A DNA stretch of 64,000 bases from Myxococcus sp. CA023 (GCF_010998615.1 NZ_JAAEAH010000008.1:1-64000); one strand, 5' to 3'; shown: positions 28,822 through 38,809, numbered from the stretch's first letter. Translations and numbers: made by a program. Notes: generated from the letters alone by a model not told the origin.

Positions 28822-29751
28822 ATGGAGACGTCTGTCTGGAAGTATCTGGCCCTCGCGTTGCCGCTGATGGCGGCCTGTGGCGGAGCGCCTCAGCAGCAGG
28901 AGGAGACGTCTGCCAGCTCCACGGAGTCACAGCAGGCGCCGCTCACCACGCCCACCGCCACGGTGCGCTTCCTCAACGGCTGGACGCACTCGCAGCACGG
29001 CGCCATCGTCCGCGGCGGCGCGCTCGTCGTCGACTACGACCTCTACCGGATGACGGACTGTCACCACAGCACCTACGCCGGCCAGCAGGCGTGGGACACG
29101 CTGGCCTATGTCCGCTTCCTCCCCAGTGGCCAGCTCTTCAGCGGCAGCGTGAAGCAGGCCACGGGCAGCACCTCGTTCGTGAACAAGCCCTTCGAGGTGA
29201 CAGTGCCCTCGGACGCCACGAGCGTGGAGACATGGTTCTTCACCTCCGGCCGCACCTGCGCGCCGAAGTACGACAGCAACTACGGCCAGAACTACGTCTT
29301 CCCCGTGGAAGCGCAGTCGCCCTCCGCTGTGGTGTGGGCCGGTGACTGGGGCGGCAGCTTCGCGCGCGACTGCGAGCACCGCGACGGGCTGGCGGACCCC
29401 ATCGTCATCGACAGCTACGTCATGGAGCGCGCCTGCAAGTTCGTGGACGCGGACGTGTACGTGCCCGGCGTGACGGATGCCGCCACCGCGCGTCCGGCGC
29501 TCATCCAGGCGCAGGTGGAGTTCAGCGTGGACGGCGCGGCCACGCAGCACCAATGGCTGGCCTATCAGGGGCGGGTGGGCAACAACTACCGGTACCGCTG
29601 GAACCTCGCCGCGGAACCGCTCGCGTATACGCCCTGGAACGCCTATGCATTCGGGTTCCGCTATTCAACGGATGGCGTGAGTTGGTATCGCATCGCGAGC
29701 GACGTTGGCCCCACGGGCGGCACCGCGAGGACCGTGCAGCGTAGTTTCTGA
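28822..29751 (+). CDS. Lipoprotein of unknown function (DUF6209-like)
   Basis: 309 residues. The ATG has GGAG seven bases upstream; a lipoprotein signal ends in MAACGG. After a Gln/Ser/Thr spacer comes a beta-rich body with an N-terminal FLNGWTHSQHG and a middle WGGSFARDCEHRDGLADP...ACKFVDADVYVPG, which I associate with the DUF6209 lipoproteins of myxobacteria, though not firmly. Conserved Trp and Tyr residues and a few Cys suggest a binding domain. It stands alone. Confidence 0.7.
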   Translation: METSVWKYLALALPLMAACGGAPQQQEETSASSTESQQAPLTTPTATVRFLNGWTHSQHGAIVRGGALVVDYDLYRMTDCHHSTYAGQQAWDTLAYVRFLPSGQLFSGSVKQATGSTSFVNKPFEVTVPSDATSVETWFFTSGRTCAPKYDSNYGQNYVFPVEAQSPSAVVWAGDWGGSFARDCEHRDGLADPIVIDSYVMERACKFVDADVYVPGVTDAATARPALIQAQVEFSVDGAATQHQWLAYQGRVGNNYRYRWNLAAEPLAYTPWNAYAFGFRYSTDGVSWYRIASDVGPTGGTARTVQRSF

Positions 29752-29911
29752 GACGGTCCACCTCTGTTGAATGCCGCTGGGGCCCGCGCGATTCAGCGGC
29801 ATCTCGGAAGAAGCGCTGTGGCAAGGAGTGTTCCCCAGAGAAGGCGAGCGCACTGCTCTCATCATTCCAGCGGGGCCACACCCGGGCCGGGCCCAGGAAA
29901 GGGAACGCGAA

Positions 29912-31411
29912 ATGACCGAAGGCACTCCACGCGTGGCGGAGCGGATTTCCACGGGCATTCCAGGCCTCGACACCGTGCTGCACGGAGGCTTCCGCAAGAC
30001 CCGCACCTACATGCTGATGGGCCTTCCGGGCTCGGGGAAGACCATCTTCGCCAACCAGGTGTGCTTCCACCACGCGAAGCGCCACGGCGGGCGCGTGCTC
30101 TACCTGACGCTGCTGGCGGAGTCGCACACGGAGCTGGTCGGCAACCTCTCCTCGCTGTCCTACTTCGACCCCACGCTGCTGCCCAACGCCATCACCTATC
30201 TGAGCGCCTTCACGGTGCTGGAGCAGGGTGGGCTGGACGCGCTGGCGGACCTCATCCGCAAGGAGACGAAAAACTACCAGGCCACGTTGCTCGTGCTGGA
30301 CGGGCTGGTGGCCGCGGAGGAGGTGGCGCCGTCGCAGCAGGCCATCAAGAAGTTCATCCACGGCCTCCAGGTGGTGACGGGCCTCATGGGCTGCACGACG
30401 TTGATCCTCACCACCGGCCGAGGACAAGGCCTGCGCGCCGAGCACACCATGGTGGATGGGCTGCTGCTGCTCCGGCAGCGCATGTTCGGCGCGCGTGCCG
30501 TGCGCGAGCTGTTCGTGCGCAAATTCCGGGGCAGCCCCTATCTGCTGGGCAAGCACAGCTTCGACATCACCCAGGACGGCATCATCATCTATCCCCGCCT
30601 GGAGACGCTCGCGGAGTCCGGGCCTCCGCCGGGGCCGCCGCTGGACGCGAAGTGCGCGTTTGGCATCCCCGGGATGGACGCGATGCTGACCGGGGGCGTG
30701 GCCCAGGGCTCGACGACCATCCTCCTGGGGCCGTCGGGCAGCGGCAAGACGCTGATGGGGCTGAACTTCCTCGCGGAGGGCGCCCGGCGGGGCGAGCGCG
30801 TCCACTACTTCGCCTTCTACGACTCCCCCGAGCGGATGGTGGCGCAGGCGGCGGGCATCGGGCTCGACCTCAAGCCCCTCATCGACCGGGGCGACTTCGA
30901 GGTCAGCTTCCGGCCGCCCACGGAGAACCTGCTGGACAAGCTGGGCGTGCAACTGCTGGACATCATCCGGACCCGCGGTGTGCGCCGGATCTTCCTGGAC
31001 GGCTACGACGCGCTCCGCAGGGCGGCCGTCCGACAGTCCCGCGTGTCGCGCTTCCTGGCCGCGCTGGTCAATGAGTGCCGCATGCGCGGCGTGACGCTGC
31101 TCTATTCCGTCGAATCGCTCTCCGCGTTTGGCCCGGAGGTGACCTTCCCGATGAGGGGCATCTCCATGGTGGCGGAGAACATCCTCTTCCTCCGCCAGGC
31201 CGAGCTGGACTCCCGGCTGCGCCGCTTCGTCACGGTGCTGAAGCTGCGCAACAGCCCGCACGACACCTCCCTGCGCGAGCTGTGCATCAGCACGAAGGGG
31301 ATGGAGGTGACGGGTGCCTTCACGAATGTCGAGGCGATGATGACCGGCGTGCCACGGTCGACCACGTGGTCCGAGCCCCGGCATCCCGGCGGCGGGCGCC
31401 AGGAGCCTTAG
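29912..31411 (+). CDS. KaiC-like double-domain RecA ATPase
   Basis: 499 residues with two KaiC/RadA-type domains. The first has the entry motif TGIPGLDTVLHGG and Walker A GLPGSGKT (residues 37-44); the second has FGIPGMDAMLTGG and Walker A GPSGSGKT (about 273-280). The start chosen is the ATG after an AGGAAAGGGA purine run. Two residues separate its stop from the next gene, a stand-alone response regulator, so the pair is probably a two-component-linked signalling unit. In cyanobacteria KaiC runs the clock; outside them such proteins act in signalling and stress, and no kaiA or kaiB is present here. Confidence 0.88.
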   Translation: MTEGTPRVAERISTGIPGLDTVLHGGFRKTRTYMLMGLPGSGKTIFANQVCFHHAKRHGGRVLYLTLLAESHTELVGNLSSLSYFDPTLLPNAITYLSAFTVLEQGGLDALADLIRKETKNYQATLLVLDGLVAAEEVAPSQQAIKKFIHGLQVVTGLMGCTTLILTTGRGQGLRAEHTMVDGLLLLRQRMFGARAVRELFVRKFRGSPYLLGKHSFDITQDGIIIYPRLETLAESGPPPGPPLDAKCAFGIPGMDAMLTGGVAQGSTTILLGPSGSGKTLMGLNFLAEGARRGERVHYFAFYDSPERMVAQAAGIGLDLKPLIDRGDFEVSFRPPTENLLDKLGVQLLDIIRTRGVRRIFLDGYDALRRAAVRQSRVSRFLAALVNECRMRGVTLLYSVESLSAFGPEVTFPMRGISMVAENILFLRQAELDSRLRRFVTVLKLRNSPHDTSLRELCISTKGMEVTGAFTNVEAMMTGVPRSTTWSEPRHPGGGRQEP

Positions 31412-31413
31412 GC

Positions 31414-31779
31414 ATGGGCCCCATCCTCATCGTCGATGACGAGTTCGGCATCGTCGAGGCCATGCGCGACCTCCTGAGCGACGAAGGCTACCGGACCGCC
31501 ATCGCGCTCAATGGGAAGGAGGCCTTGGAGCGGATGGCCGAGGAGCACCCCTGTCTGGTGCTGCTCGATTACATGATGCCGGTGATGAACGGCCCGGCCC
31601 TGCTGGAGGCCATGGAGCGCAATCCCCTGCTGCGTGACATCCCCGTGGTCATGATGAGCGCCAGCCCGCCAGACTACTGGAAGCACCTGCGTTGCGCGGC
31701 CTTCCTGCCCAAGCCCTTTTCCCTGGACGAGCTGCTGGTGGTGGTGAAGCGCTTCGCCCAGGGTGCCATCCTCCAGTAG
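31414..31779 (+). CDS. Single-domain response regulator
   Basis: 121 residues, receiver domain only. Acidic pocket VDDE (8-10 region), phospho-acceptor Asp at residue 52 (LVLLDYMMPVMNG), and conserved Lys in FLPKPFS. There is no output domain, so it must act through a partner. AGGAG lies nine bases before the ATG and the upstream KaiC-like gene ends two bases earlier. Confidence 0.92.
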   Translation: MGPILIVDDEFGIVEAMRDLLSDEGYRTAIALNGKEALERMAEEHPCLVLLDYMMPVMNGPALLEAMERNPLLRDIPVVMMSASPPDYWKHLRCAAFLPKPFSLDELLVVVKRFAQGAILQ

Positions 31780-31879
31780 CGCGCCTCACCGCCCTGCGGC
31801 CTGACAGGCAGCCGACGCTTCCAGGAGAACCGCGTTCCCCCCGAGCGCCCAGCCCCTGGCTTCTGCCAGACTGCGCGCC

Positions 31880-32989
<1,110 letters not shown>

Positions 32990-33015
32990 AGGCGCGGGGC
33001 CGGGGTGCCACGCAC

Positions 33016-33040
33016 GCTCCCGGCGCCCTGCACCGGGAGC
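33016..33040. terminator. Hairpin terminator between convergent genes
   Basis: Eight-base arms (GCTCCCGG and CCGGGAGC) around a nine-base loop, placed between the end of nagZ and the end of the minus-strand lipoprotein gene. No T-tract. Confidence 0.55.
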
Positions 33041-33081
33041 GGCTGGAAGGGGCGGCACGAGAAGCCCGCCCCGGTGTGACG

Positions 33082-33573
33082 TCAGCGACGGTAGGGGCCG
33101 CTGCGGTCCTGCCAGCCCAGCGGGCTGTAGCCGCTGTAGTGGCCGCCGCGCTTGCCGCCCAGCGTGGCGCCGTCCTCACCACCCAAGCCATGGGCCGCGG
33201 GCGAGTACGCGGCGCCGCCCTCCACGTGGTACCGGTCACCCATCATCTTCCCGGCGTCGTCCACGATGGAGCGACCCTGGGTGCCGTCGTTCTTCGCCGT
33301 GCGCGGGTCGATGCTGGAGCCAATCTGGTCGATGGTGCCGTTGTAGCCCCGGTTCGCCGGCAGCGTCCAAGGCGGCAGCGGCTTGTTGGTGTTGCCGCCC
33401 TCGATGTTCTTCATCGAATCGGGCTGGTCACCGCGCTGGGCGACGAGGCTGCCCCGTGGCTCATCCGGCTGACTGCCACCGGTCTCCGGAAGACCCCGGC
33501 AGCCCACGGCCAGAACCGCGCCCGCCACCAATGCCGCCGCCGAACCCCACCGCCGAATATTCCGCTCGCGCAT
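33082..33573 (-). CDS. Lipoprotein of unknown function
   Basis: 163 residues. GGAGGA lies six bases before the ATG (MRERNIRRWGS). The lipoprotein signal ends AVGCRG. The mature part is hydrophilic and Gly/Asn-rich (NIEGGNTNKPLPPWTLPANRG; DPRTAKNDGTQG; DDAGKMMGDRYHVEGG), of a kind seen in several myxobacterial lipoproteins. A small gene may lie 20 bases upstream on the same strand. No family recognised. Confidence 0.75.
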   Translation of the reverse strand: MRERNIRRWGSAAALVAGAVLAVGCRGLPETGGSQPDEPRGSLVAQRGDQPDSMKNIEGGNTNKPLPPWTLPANRGYNGTIDQIGSSIDPRTAKNDGTQGRSIVDDAGKMMGDRYHVEGGAAYSPAAHGLGGEDGATLGGKRGGHYSGYSPLGWQDRSGPYRR

Positions 33574-33593
33574 GTCGACTCCTCCGAGTCCCT

Positions 33594-33782
33594 TCAATCT
33601 GGTTGCTCGTACTTCCCGAAGATGGGCACGCCGGGCATGGAGACCACGGGGTGACTCCATGTCCGCATGACGACGGACCGCCCGAACTCCACATATAGCC
33701 CCAGCGGCGACCGGGAGCAGCCATCTTCGGCGCTCCCGGCGCCCGCTCTGCTGAGGGCTTCTTCTTCGTCGAGGAAGCCCAC
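33594..33782 (-). CDS. Possible small protein of 62 residues
   Basis: A GTG-started frame with coding-like third positions, ending in MRTWSHPVVSMPGVPIFGKY then EQPD. It fills most of the 300-base gap between the peroxiredoxin and the lipoprotein, ends 20 bases before the lipoprotein start, and would be in the same operon. No clear ribosome site was found at the GTG. Evidence is only base composition and placement, so treat with caution. Confidence 0.35.
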   Translation of the reverse strand: MGFLDEEEALSRAGAGSAEDGCSRSPLGLYVEFGRSVVMRTWSHPVVSMPGVPIFGKYEQPD

Positions 33783-33876
33783 TTCGAGGTCGCGGGCTTC
33801 TTCCTCGCCCGGAGCCGCCGGGCCCCATGCCGGATTGCATGATGGAAGACGTCTGGGCCGACGTCCGCCCAGAGCG

Positions 33877-34647
33877 CTACTTCCTGGAGGCCTTCTTCGC
33901 CGCCGCGGACTTCTTCGCGGGCGCCGTCTTCTTCTCAGCGCCCGGCTTCTTCCCAGCCGAGGTCTTCTTCGCAGCCGCGGGCTTCTTCGCCACAGGGGCT
34001 TTCTTCGCAGTCGCGGCCTTCTTCGCCGCACGGGGTGCCTTGGCGGCCGGAGCCGCCTTCTTCGCCGTCGCCTTCCTGGTCGCGGCGGACTTCCCCGAGA
34101 CAGTCTTGCCCGCCGGAGCCTTCTTCCCCGCGGGCGCCTTCTTCGCGGCGGACTTCTTCACAGCACCGTCCGCCGCCGGAGCTTCGCCCTTCAGCGCGGC
34201 CAGCACCTCGGCGACGTGGCCGTTCACCTTCACCTTGGGCCACACCTGCTTCAGCACGCCATCCGGGCCGATGAGGAACGTGGCCCGGGTGATGCCCAGG
34301 AACTTGCGGCCATAGAGCGACTTCTCCCCCCAGACGCCGTAGGCCTCGGACAACGTGTGGTTCACGTCGGCCAGCAGCGGGAAGGGCAGGTTGAACTTGG
34401 TCGCGAACTTCCGGTGGCTCGCCGTGCTGTCCGCGGACACGCCCAGCACCACCGCGCCCGCGGCCTCCAGCGCCGAGTGCTCGTCACGGAAGCCACACGC
34501 CTCCACGGTGCATCCGGGGGTGTCGTCCTTCGGATAGAAGTAGAGGACGACACTCCGGCCCGCGAACTGCGCGAGCGATACCGGGTTTCCATCCTGGTCG
34601 GCGAGTTGGAAGGCGGGGGCCTGGTCACCTGCTTGGGGCATGGGCAT
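33877..34647 (-). CDS. Bcp/PrxQ-type peroxiredoxin with a Lys/Ala-rich H1-like C-terminal tail
   Basis: 256 residues. Residues 1-153 are a complete atypical two-Cys peroxiredoxin: DDTPGCTVEAC with peroxidatic Cys46 and resolving Cys51, then GVSADS, the HTLSEAYGVWGEK block, and RATFLIGPDG. Residues about 164-256 are a low-complexity tail of KK(A/S)AAKK(A/T)PA units with Lys nearly every third residue, like bacterial histone-H1-like proteins. The tail is in the same frame and not an artefact of start choice. The enzyme half reduces hydroperoxides; the tail probably binds nucleic acid or polyanions, which is inference. Confidence 0.88.
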   Translation of the reverse strand: MPMPQAGDQAPAFQLADQDGNPVSLAQFAGRSVVLYFYPKDDTPGCTVEACGFRDEHSALEAAGAVVLGVSADSTASHRKFATKFNLPFPLLADVNHTLSEAYGVWGEKSLYGRKFLGITRATFLIGPDGVLKQVWPKVKVNGHVAEVLAALKGEAPAADGAVKKSAAKKAPAGKKAPAGKTVSGKSAATRKATAKKAAPAAKAPRAAKKAATAKKAPVAKKPAAAKKTSAGKKPGAEKKTAPAKKSAAAKKASRK

Positions 34648-34702
34648 GCGGGCTCATTAACCACAAAGCCCGCGCCACTCAACGCCCAGCGACAGTGTCC
34701 CG

Positions 34703-35209
34703 CTAGTGTGCGGGGTGCCCCGGCTCACCGCCATGGTCATGGGCGTGCTCCCCGGGCGGATGGCTGTGGGCCTCCAGCCGGACCAGCTCCTTCCGGCAGT
34801 CCGCCAGGGCCTGGTGCAAGGGCTCCCGGTCCGCGCCCTCCGGCGTCTGGCCCAGCCGAATCGCCAGGGCCTCACACGCGGCGCGCTTGGTGTCCACCTC
34901 CGATGTCCCGGGGCCTGTGGCGCCCGGCGTGGCCAGGGGGCGAGGCGGCAGCTTTCCCCGCAGGCGACGGATGGCGGCGATCCGCTGCTCCGCGTCCGGG
35001 CGGACCTTGGAGTCCTTGGGAATCGCCTCGAAGGCGTTGATGACGGGGTCCCATGCCGGGTCCAGGGGGGACACGCGGCGGTCAATCAGGTCGCGGTAGG
35101 ACTTCTCTGCGTCCCGGAGCTGGTCGGGTCCCTTGTCGCAGCCAGGCGACAGAAGCAGACAGAGCGCGAGCGGCATGACGGCGGACAGCCGTCGGGTGAT
35201 CATCCTCAT
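34703..35209 (-). CDS. Lipoprotein with His-rich (metal-binding) C-terminus
   Basis: 168 residues. Lipoprotein signal ending LLLSPGCDKG, a helical middle, and a C-terminal tail with eight His in about 22 residues (AHSHPPGEHAHDHGGEPGH, then PAH). The start is the upstream of two ATGs, with a GGAGAGGAG ribosome site. It is divergent, by 61 bases, from a NicO-type metal exporter, so I infer periplasmic Ni/Co (or similar) binding. Confidence 0.75.
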   Translation of the reverse strand: MRMITRRLSAVMPLALCLLLSPGCDKGPDQLRDAEKSYRDLIDRRVSPLDPAWDPVINAFEAIPKDSKVRPDAEQRIAAIRRLRGKLPPRPLATPGATGPGTSEVDTKRAACEALAIRLGQTPEGADREPLHQALADCRKELVRLEAHSHPPGEHAHDHGGEPGHPAH

Positions 35210-35270
35210 GAAGGGTCGGTTCTCCTCTCCTGCTGGCCTCCCGATTGAAGCACGGCTAGGGTGCCGCGTC

Positions 35271-35918
35271 GTGCAGCCCATTCTCCTCGCCTTCCTGCTT
35301 GGCCTGTCCCAAGGCATGCTCCACGCCGTGGGCCCGGACCACTGCGCCGCCATGGCCACCCTCGGAACACTGGGGGGAGGCCGGCGCCGCGCCGCCATCG
35401 CCACCGCCGTGCGCTTCGCGCTGGGACACGCCGTCATGCTGGGCGGCATCGCCGCGCTCTGCATCCTGGCGGGCGTGGGCCTTTCAGAAACCTTCGAGCG
35501 CTGGGCCGAGATTTTCGGCGGCGCCGTGCTGGTGGCCCTCGCGGTGGCCGCCCTGCTGTTCCCCAGCAGCCTGGACCACGGCCACCCGCACCTGCCCGGC
35601 CACACCCAGGAGCCGCACCAGCACGTGCACACGGTGAGCACCACCGCCGGCGCGCTGATGGCCGTCAGCGGCGTGCGCTCGCTGCTTCTGGCGCTGCCTC
35701 CACTGCTGGTGGGTGGCAGCATGAGCGCGGCCGCATGGATGTACCTGCCCGGCTTCGCGCTGGGCATCCTCATCGGCATGGGCGTGGTGGGGCTGATTTT
35801 CGCGGAGGGCATCGCCCGGCTGAACGCGCAAATCACCCGCTGGGTGCAGCGCGTGGTGGCCGTGGGCTCCGGCGCGCTGGGCCTGTTCTGGATTGGCTCG
35901 CGGCTGGTCGGCGGCTGA
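35271..35918 (+). CDS. NicO/RcnA-like nickel-cobalt transporter family protein
   Basis: 215 residues from a GTG. About six membrane helices. Helix 1 carries the family metal motif HAVGPDH (residues 18-24). The central cytoplasmic or periplasmic loop is His-rich (DHGHPHLPGHTQEPHQHVH), as in RcnA exporters. This supports transport of Ni, Co or another divalent metal; direction is not decided by sequence, but RcnA relatives export. It is divergent from a His-rich lipoprotein gene. Confidence 0.82.
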   Translation: MQPILLAFLLGLSQGMLHAVGPDHCAAMATLGTLGGGRRRAAIATAVRFALGHAVMLGGIAALCILAGVGLSETFERWAEIFGGAVLVALAVAALLFPSSLDHGHPHLPGHTQEPHQHVHTVSTTAGALMAVSGVRSLLLALPPLLVGGSMSAAAWMYLPGFALGILIGMGVVGLIFAEGIARLNAQITRWVQRVVAVGSGALGLFWIGSRLVGG

Positions 35919-35969
35919 GCCCCGGCGCGGCGTCCCCGCCCATGACGGCGGGGACGGACGGCGCGGCGG

Positions 35970-37289
35970 CTACCCGCGCTTGTCCAGGATGCCCAGCGAC
36001 ATCATCGCCACCAGGAAGCCGTAGACGACGTGCTCGGGGCGATTGGCGAAGGCCAGCAGCTCCGCCACGGTGCGGTTGCCGTCGATTTTCGGCAGCAGCT
36101 CCGCCTCCCACCGCTCCAGCTCCACTTCGTTGAGCTGGTAGGCCGGGGCCACGGCGGGGATGAGGCGGTCCTCCGGCTGGAGCAGGCGCCGCAGGCGCTC
36201 CGGCTTGTAGAGCTTCTTGATGCCCCGGACGATGAGGTTGGCCGGGTGCACGTCCAGCTTGATGGACTCCGCGCTCGCCTTCTCCCGGAAGCTCAGCACG
36301 TACGTGCCTTCATCCCACGCGAAGAGCGAGTAGATGACGGCCTTCACCTGCTGGCCCACGTAGTAGAGGCGCTCGGTGTCCTTGAGCAGCCCGCGCTCCA
36401 CCAGCACGTCACCGGTGCGGCGGTTGGACTGCGCGGCCACCGCCGACGCGTCCTGGAGCTGCTCCGGCTTGATCTTCCCCACGCGAACGAGGAACTGGCC
36501 GAAGCGGTCCGCGAGCAGGTTGGAGAGGGCGAACACCGGCGTGCCCTTCTCGAAGTAGACGACCTTCTTCACCTTGCCCTTCTGCACGCCCAGCTCGCCC
36601 GTCTCGCGGGAGAGGTAGAAGGCGGTGAGGAGCGAAGGCAGGTTGTCGCGGATTTCACCACGGCGGCTGCCCGGCGCGCCCAGGGGCGGCGGGTCCGGCG
36701 GACGGCCCGGCGTGGGCGGGCGCACCTGCGTGGCCGGCACCTTCTGCATGGGGCTGGCCGTGAGGTTGGCGCCGCGAATCTCCGCCGTGATGTTGCCGCC
36801 GCCCGTCACCTTGATGCGGCCGGTCAGCTCCATGGCGTCCTGCGGGCCTTCCTCCTCCACATCGATGTCCAGCTCCACCTCGAAGGCGTCCTGGAGCGAC
36901 GCGGCCGCCGCGGCGGGCTTCTCCGGAGGCAGCACCTTCGTCATCGCCTCGAGCAGCTTCTGAGCCTCGAAGGGTTTCTCGAAGTAGCCGGCCGCCTGGT
37001 ACTTGGTGCGCGACTCGACGGCGTGCTTGCCACCCTTGAAGACGCCGGTGATGAAGAGGAGCGGGAGCTGGGGGTTGTCCTTACGCAGCGCGTCCGCGAG
37101 GTGGTACCCCATCATGTCGGGCAGCAGGATGTCGAGCACGGCCGCCGCCGGGGGCTGGGCCTTGGCCAGCTCCACCGCCTGCTTGCCGCGGCTCGCACCA
37201 ATGACCTCGTAGCCCGCCTCCTCGAAGAGCTGCGTGAGGAGGGACAACAGCTCCTGATTGTCATCGACGACGAGGATTCGGGGTGCCAT
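35970..37289 (-). CDS. Response regulator with DUF4388 (PATAN) output region
   Basis: 439 residues. Residues 1-120 are a receiver domain (LVVDDN; phospho-acceptor in AVLDILLPDMMG; Lys in YFEKPFE). A Pro-rich linker follows, then a DUF4388/PATAN-like region (LPSLLTAFYLSRETGELGVQ...KVVYFEKGTPVFALS), common in delta-proteobacterial regulators and gliding-motility signalling. The C-terminal part continues the helical DUF4388-associated fold. The ATG (MAPRILVVDDN) is the natural start; it is divergent from a MYXO-CTERM-like gene. Confidence 0.9.
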   Translation of the reverse strand: MAPRILVVDDNQELLSLLTQLFEEAGYEVIGASRGKQAVELAKAQPPAAAVLDILLPDMMGYHLADALRKDNPQLPLLFITGVFKGGKHAVESRTKYQAAGYFEKPFEAQKLLEAMTKVLPPEKPAAAAASLQDAFEVELDIDVEEEGPQDAMELTGRIKVTGGGNITAEIRGANLTASPMQKVPATQVRPPTPGRPPDPPPLGAPGSRRGEIRDNLPSLLTAFYLSRETGELGVQKGKVKKVVYFEKGTPVFALSNLLADRFGQFLVRVGKIKPEQLQDASAVAAQSNRRTGDVLVERGLLKDTERLYYVGQQVKAVIYSLFAWDEGTYVLSFREKASAESIKLDVHPANLIVRGIKKLYKPERLRRLLQPEDRLIPAVAPAYQLNEVELERWEAELLPKIDGNRTVAELLAFANRPEHVVYGFLVAMMSLGILDKRG

Positions 37290-37404
37290 CGCGGGGCGTA
37301 CCGTACCAGATGCGAAGGGAAGGGTCAGACAATCTGCCCCCGGGTGCTCCAGCCACCGCGGAAGATGCATCCGACCCTCCATGCGGTTTAGGGTGACAAC
37401 CTCG

Positions 37405-37755
37405 ATGTTCCCCTTCCGCTCCCACCTGCGTCACCTGCTGGCCTGCCTTCCCCTCCTGCTGCCCCTCGGGGCCATGGCCCAATCCGATGGCGGGCTCGAC
37501 GCGGGCCTCCCCGACGCCTCCGTTGGCGAAGGCGGCGCGGACCGGGACAACCCCGAGGGGGAAGACGGTACAGGCAGGGTGAATACGTCCTGCCGTAGCA
37601 GCCGGGATTGTTCCCCCCGCTTCTCCTGCGATGACGGGCGCTGCCGCTACACTGGCGTGCGCCAGGCAGACCAGCAAGGCTGCGTGCTGGGGGGCCAGGC
37701 CGCGCTCCTCCTCGTGGGCCTGGCCGCCGTGGGCGGGTACAGGCGCAGGCGTTAG
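37405..37755 (+). CDS. Small exported protein with MYXO-CTERM-like tail
   Basis: 116 residues from the ATG at MFPFRSHLRH; an in-frame ATG 24 bases upstream is the alternative. Signal peptide ending near AMA-QS, an Asp/Gly-rich spacer, a four-Cys knot (CRSSRDCSPRFSCDDGRC), and a tail of Cys, a hydrophobic stretch (AALLLVGLAAVGG) and RRRR. The tail fits MYXO-CTERM sorting, which in myxobacteria leads to processing and surface or lipid anchoring. The TAG stop overlaps the AGGAG of the next gene. Confidence 0.75.
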   Translation: MFPFRSHLRHLLACLPLLLPLGAMAQSDGGLDAGLPDASVGEGGADRDNPEGEDGTGRVNTSCRSSRDCSPRFSCDDGRCRYTGVRQADQQGCVLGGQAALLLVGLAAVGGYRRRR

Positions 37756-37765
37756 GAGCACACGC

Positions 37766-38809
37766 ATGAGGCTGGGGCTCAAAGCGGACAACCTGCTGGA
37801 GCGCGTGGCGGACTGGCTCAACCTGGCCCCACAGCCGGTGGCCCATGCCTTCTTCGGGATGATGGCGTCGCGGACGCTGATGGCCGGCGTGCGGCTGGGC
37901 GTCTATGAAGCCCTGACGGACGGGCCCCTGTCCGCGGAGACGCTGGCGGCGCGGCTGAAGCTGTCCCAGGAGGGCACTCGCACGCTGCTGGAGGCCCTCA
38001 TCGCGTGCGAGGCCGTGGAGCGTCAGCGCGGCGGACGCTACCGGCTGGCCCCTCGCGCCAGGCGATGGTTGGACCCGCGCTCGCCCCGTTACGTGGGCGC
38101 CTTCCTGGAGTTCAACTACGCGCAGTGGGACTGGTGGAACGGACTGGAGGGCGTGGTGCGCACCGGCCAGGCGGTGGACATCCACGGCTTCGCGCCCGAC
38201 GACGCGCGCTGGCGCGACTACATCCACGCCATGCACCAGATGGCGCGGCTGGCCGCTCCGGAGGTCGTGGCGGCCATCCCCCTGCCCCGTGGTGCGAAGC
38301 AGGTGTTGGACCTGGGCGGCGCGCACGGCTGGTTCGCCGCCGAGCTGTGCCTGCGCAACCGGGGCCTGAAGGCCACGGTGTTGGATTTGGAAGGCAGCGC
38401 CCGCGTGGGCCGGGAAATCATCGCCTCGGCGGGGCTGAGCCACCTCGTCACCCACCGCGAAGGCGACATCCTCACCGCGGAGCTGGGCGGCCCGTACGAC
38501 GGGGTGATGCTCTTCCAGGTGATGCACCACCTGTCCCCCGCACAGAACGTGGCCCTGCTGCGACGGGTGCGCGCCTCACTGGCGCCCCGGGGGACGCTGG
38601 CGGTGCTGGAGTACCTGCGTGAGAATGCCGACACGCCCACCAGCGCGGCGCCGTTGATAGGCTTGCACTACTTCCTCACCTCCGGCGCGGCCGCCTATAC
38701 GCCCGCCGAGGTGGAGGGCTTCCTGGACGACGCGGGCTTCCGCATCGAGAACAGCCGCCCCATCCGGCACCTGCCCCTGCAGACGCTCCTGGTGGCCCGG
38801 CTGGACTGA
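37766..38809 (+). CDS. SAM-dependent O-methyltransferase
   Basis: 347 residues. An N-terminal winged-helix dimerisation domain (SRTLMAGVRLGVYEALTDGP...LSQEGTRTLLEAL) and a Rossmann methyltransferase domain with the SAM motif VLDLGGAHGWFAAELC and the post-motif FQVMHHLSPAQN. This is the small-molecule O-methyltransferase architecture. AGGAG lies eight bases before the ATG. No biosynthetic partner is beside it, so the substrate is unknown. Confidence 0.88.
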   Translation: MRLGLKADNLLERVADWLNLAPQPVAHAFFGMMASRTLMAGVRLGVYEALTDGPLSAETLAARLKLSQEGTRTLLEALIACEAVERQRGGRYRLAPRARRWLDPRSPRYVGAFLEFNYAQWDWWNGLEGVVRTGQAVDIHGFAPDDARWRDYIHAMHQMARLAAPEVVAAIPLPRGAKQVLDLGGAHGWFAAELCLRNRGLKATVLDLEGSARVGREIIASAGLSHLVTHREGDILTAELGGPYDGVMLFQVMHHLSPAQNVALLRRVRASLAPRGTLAVLEYLRENADTPTSAAPLIGLHYFLTSGAAAYTPAEVEGFLDDAGFRIENSRPIRHLPLQTLLVARLD

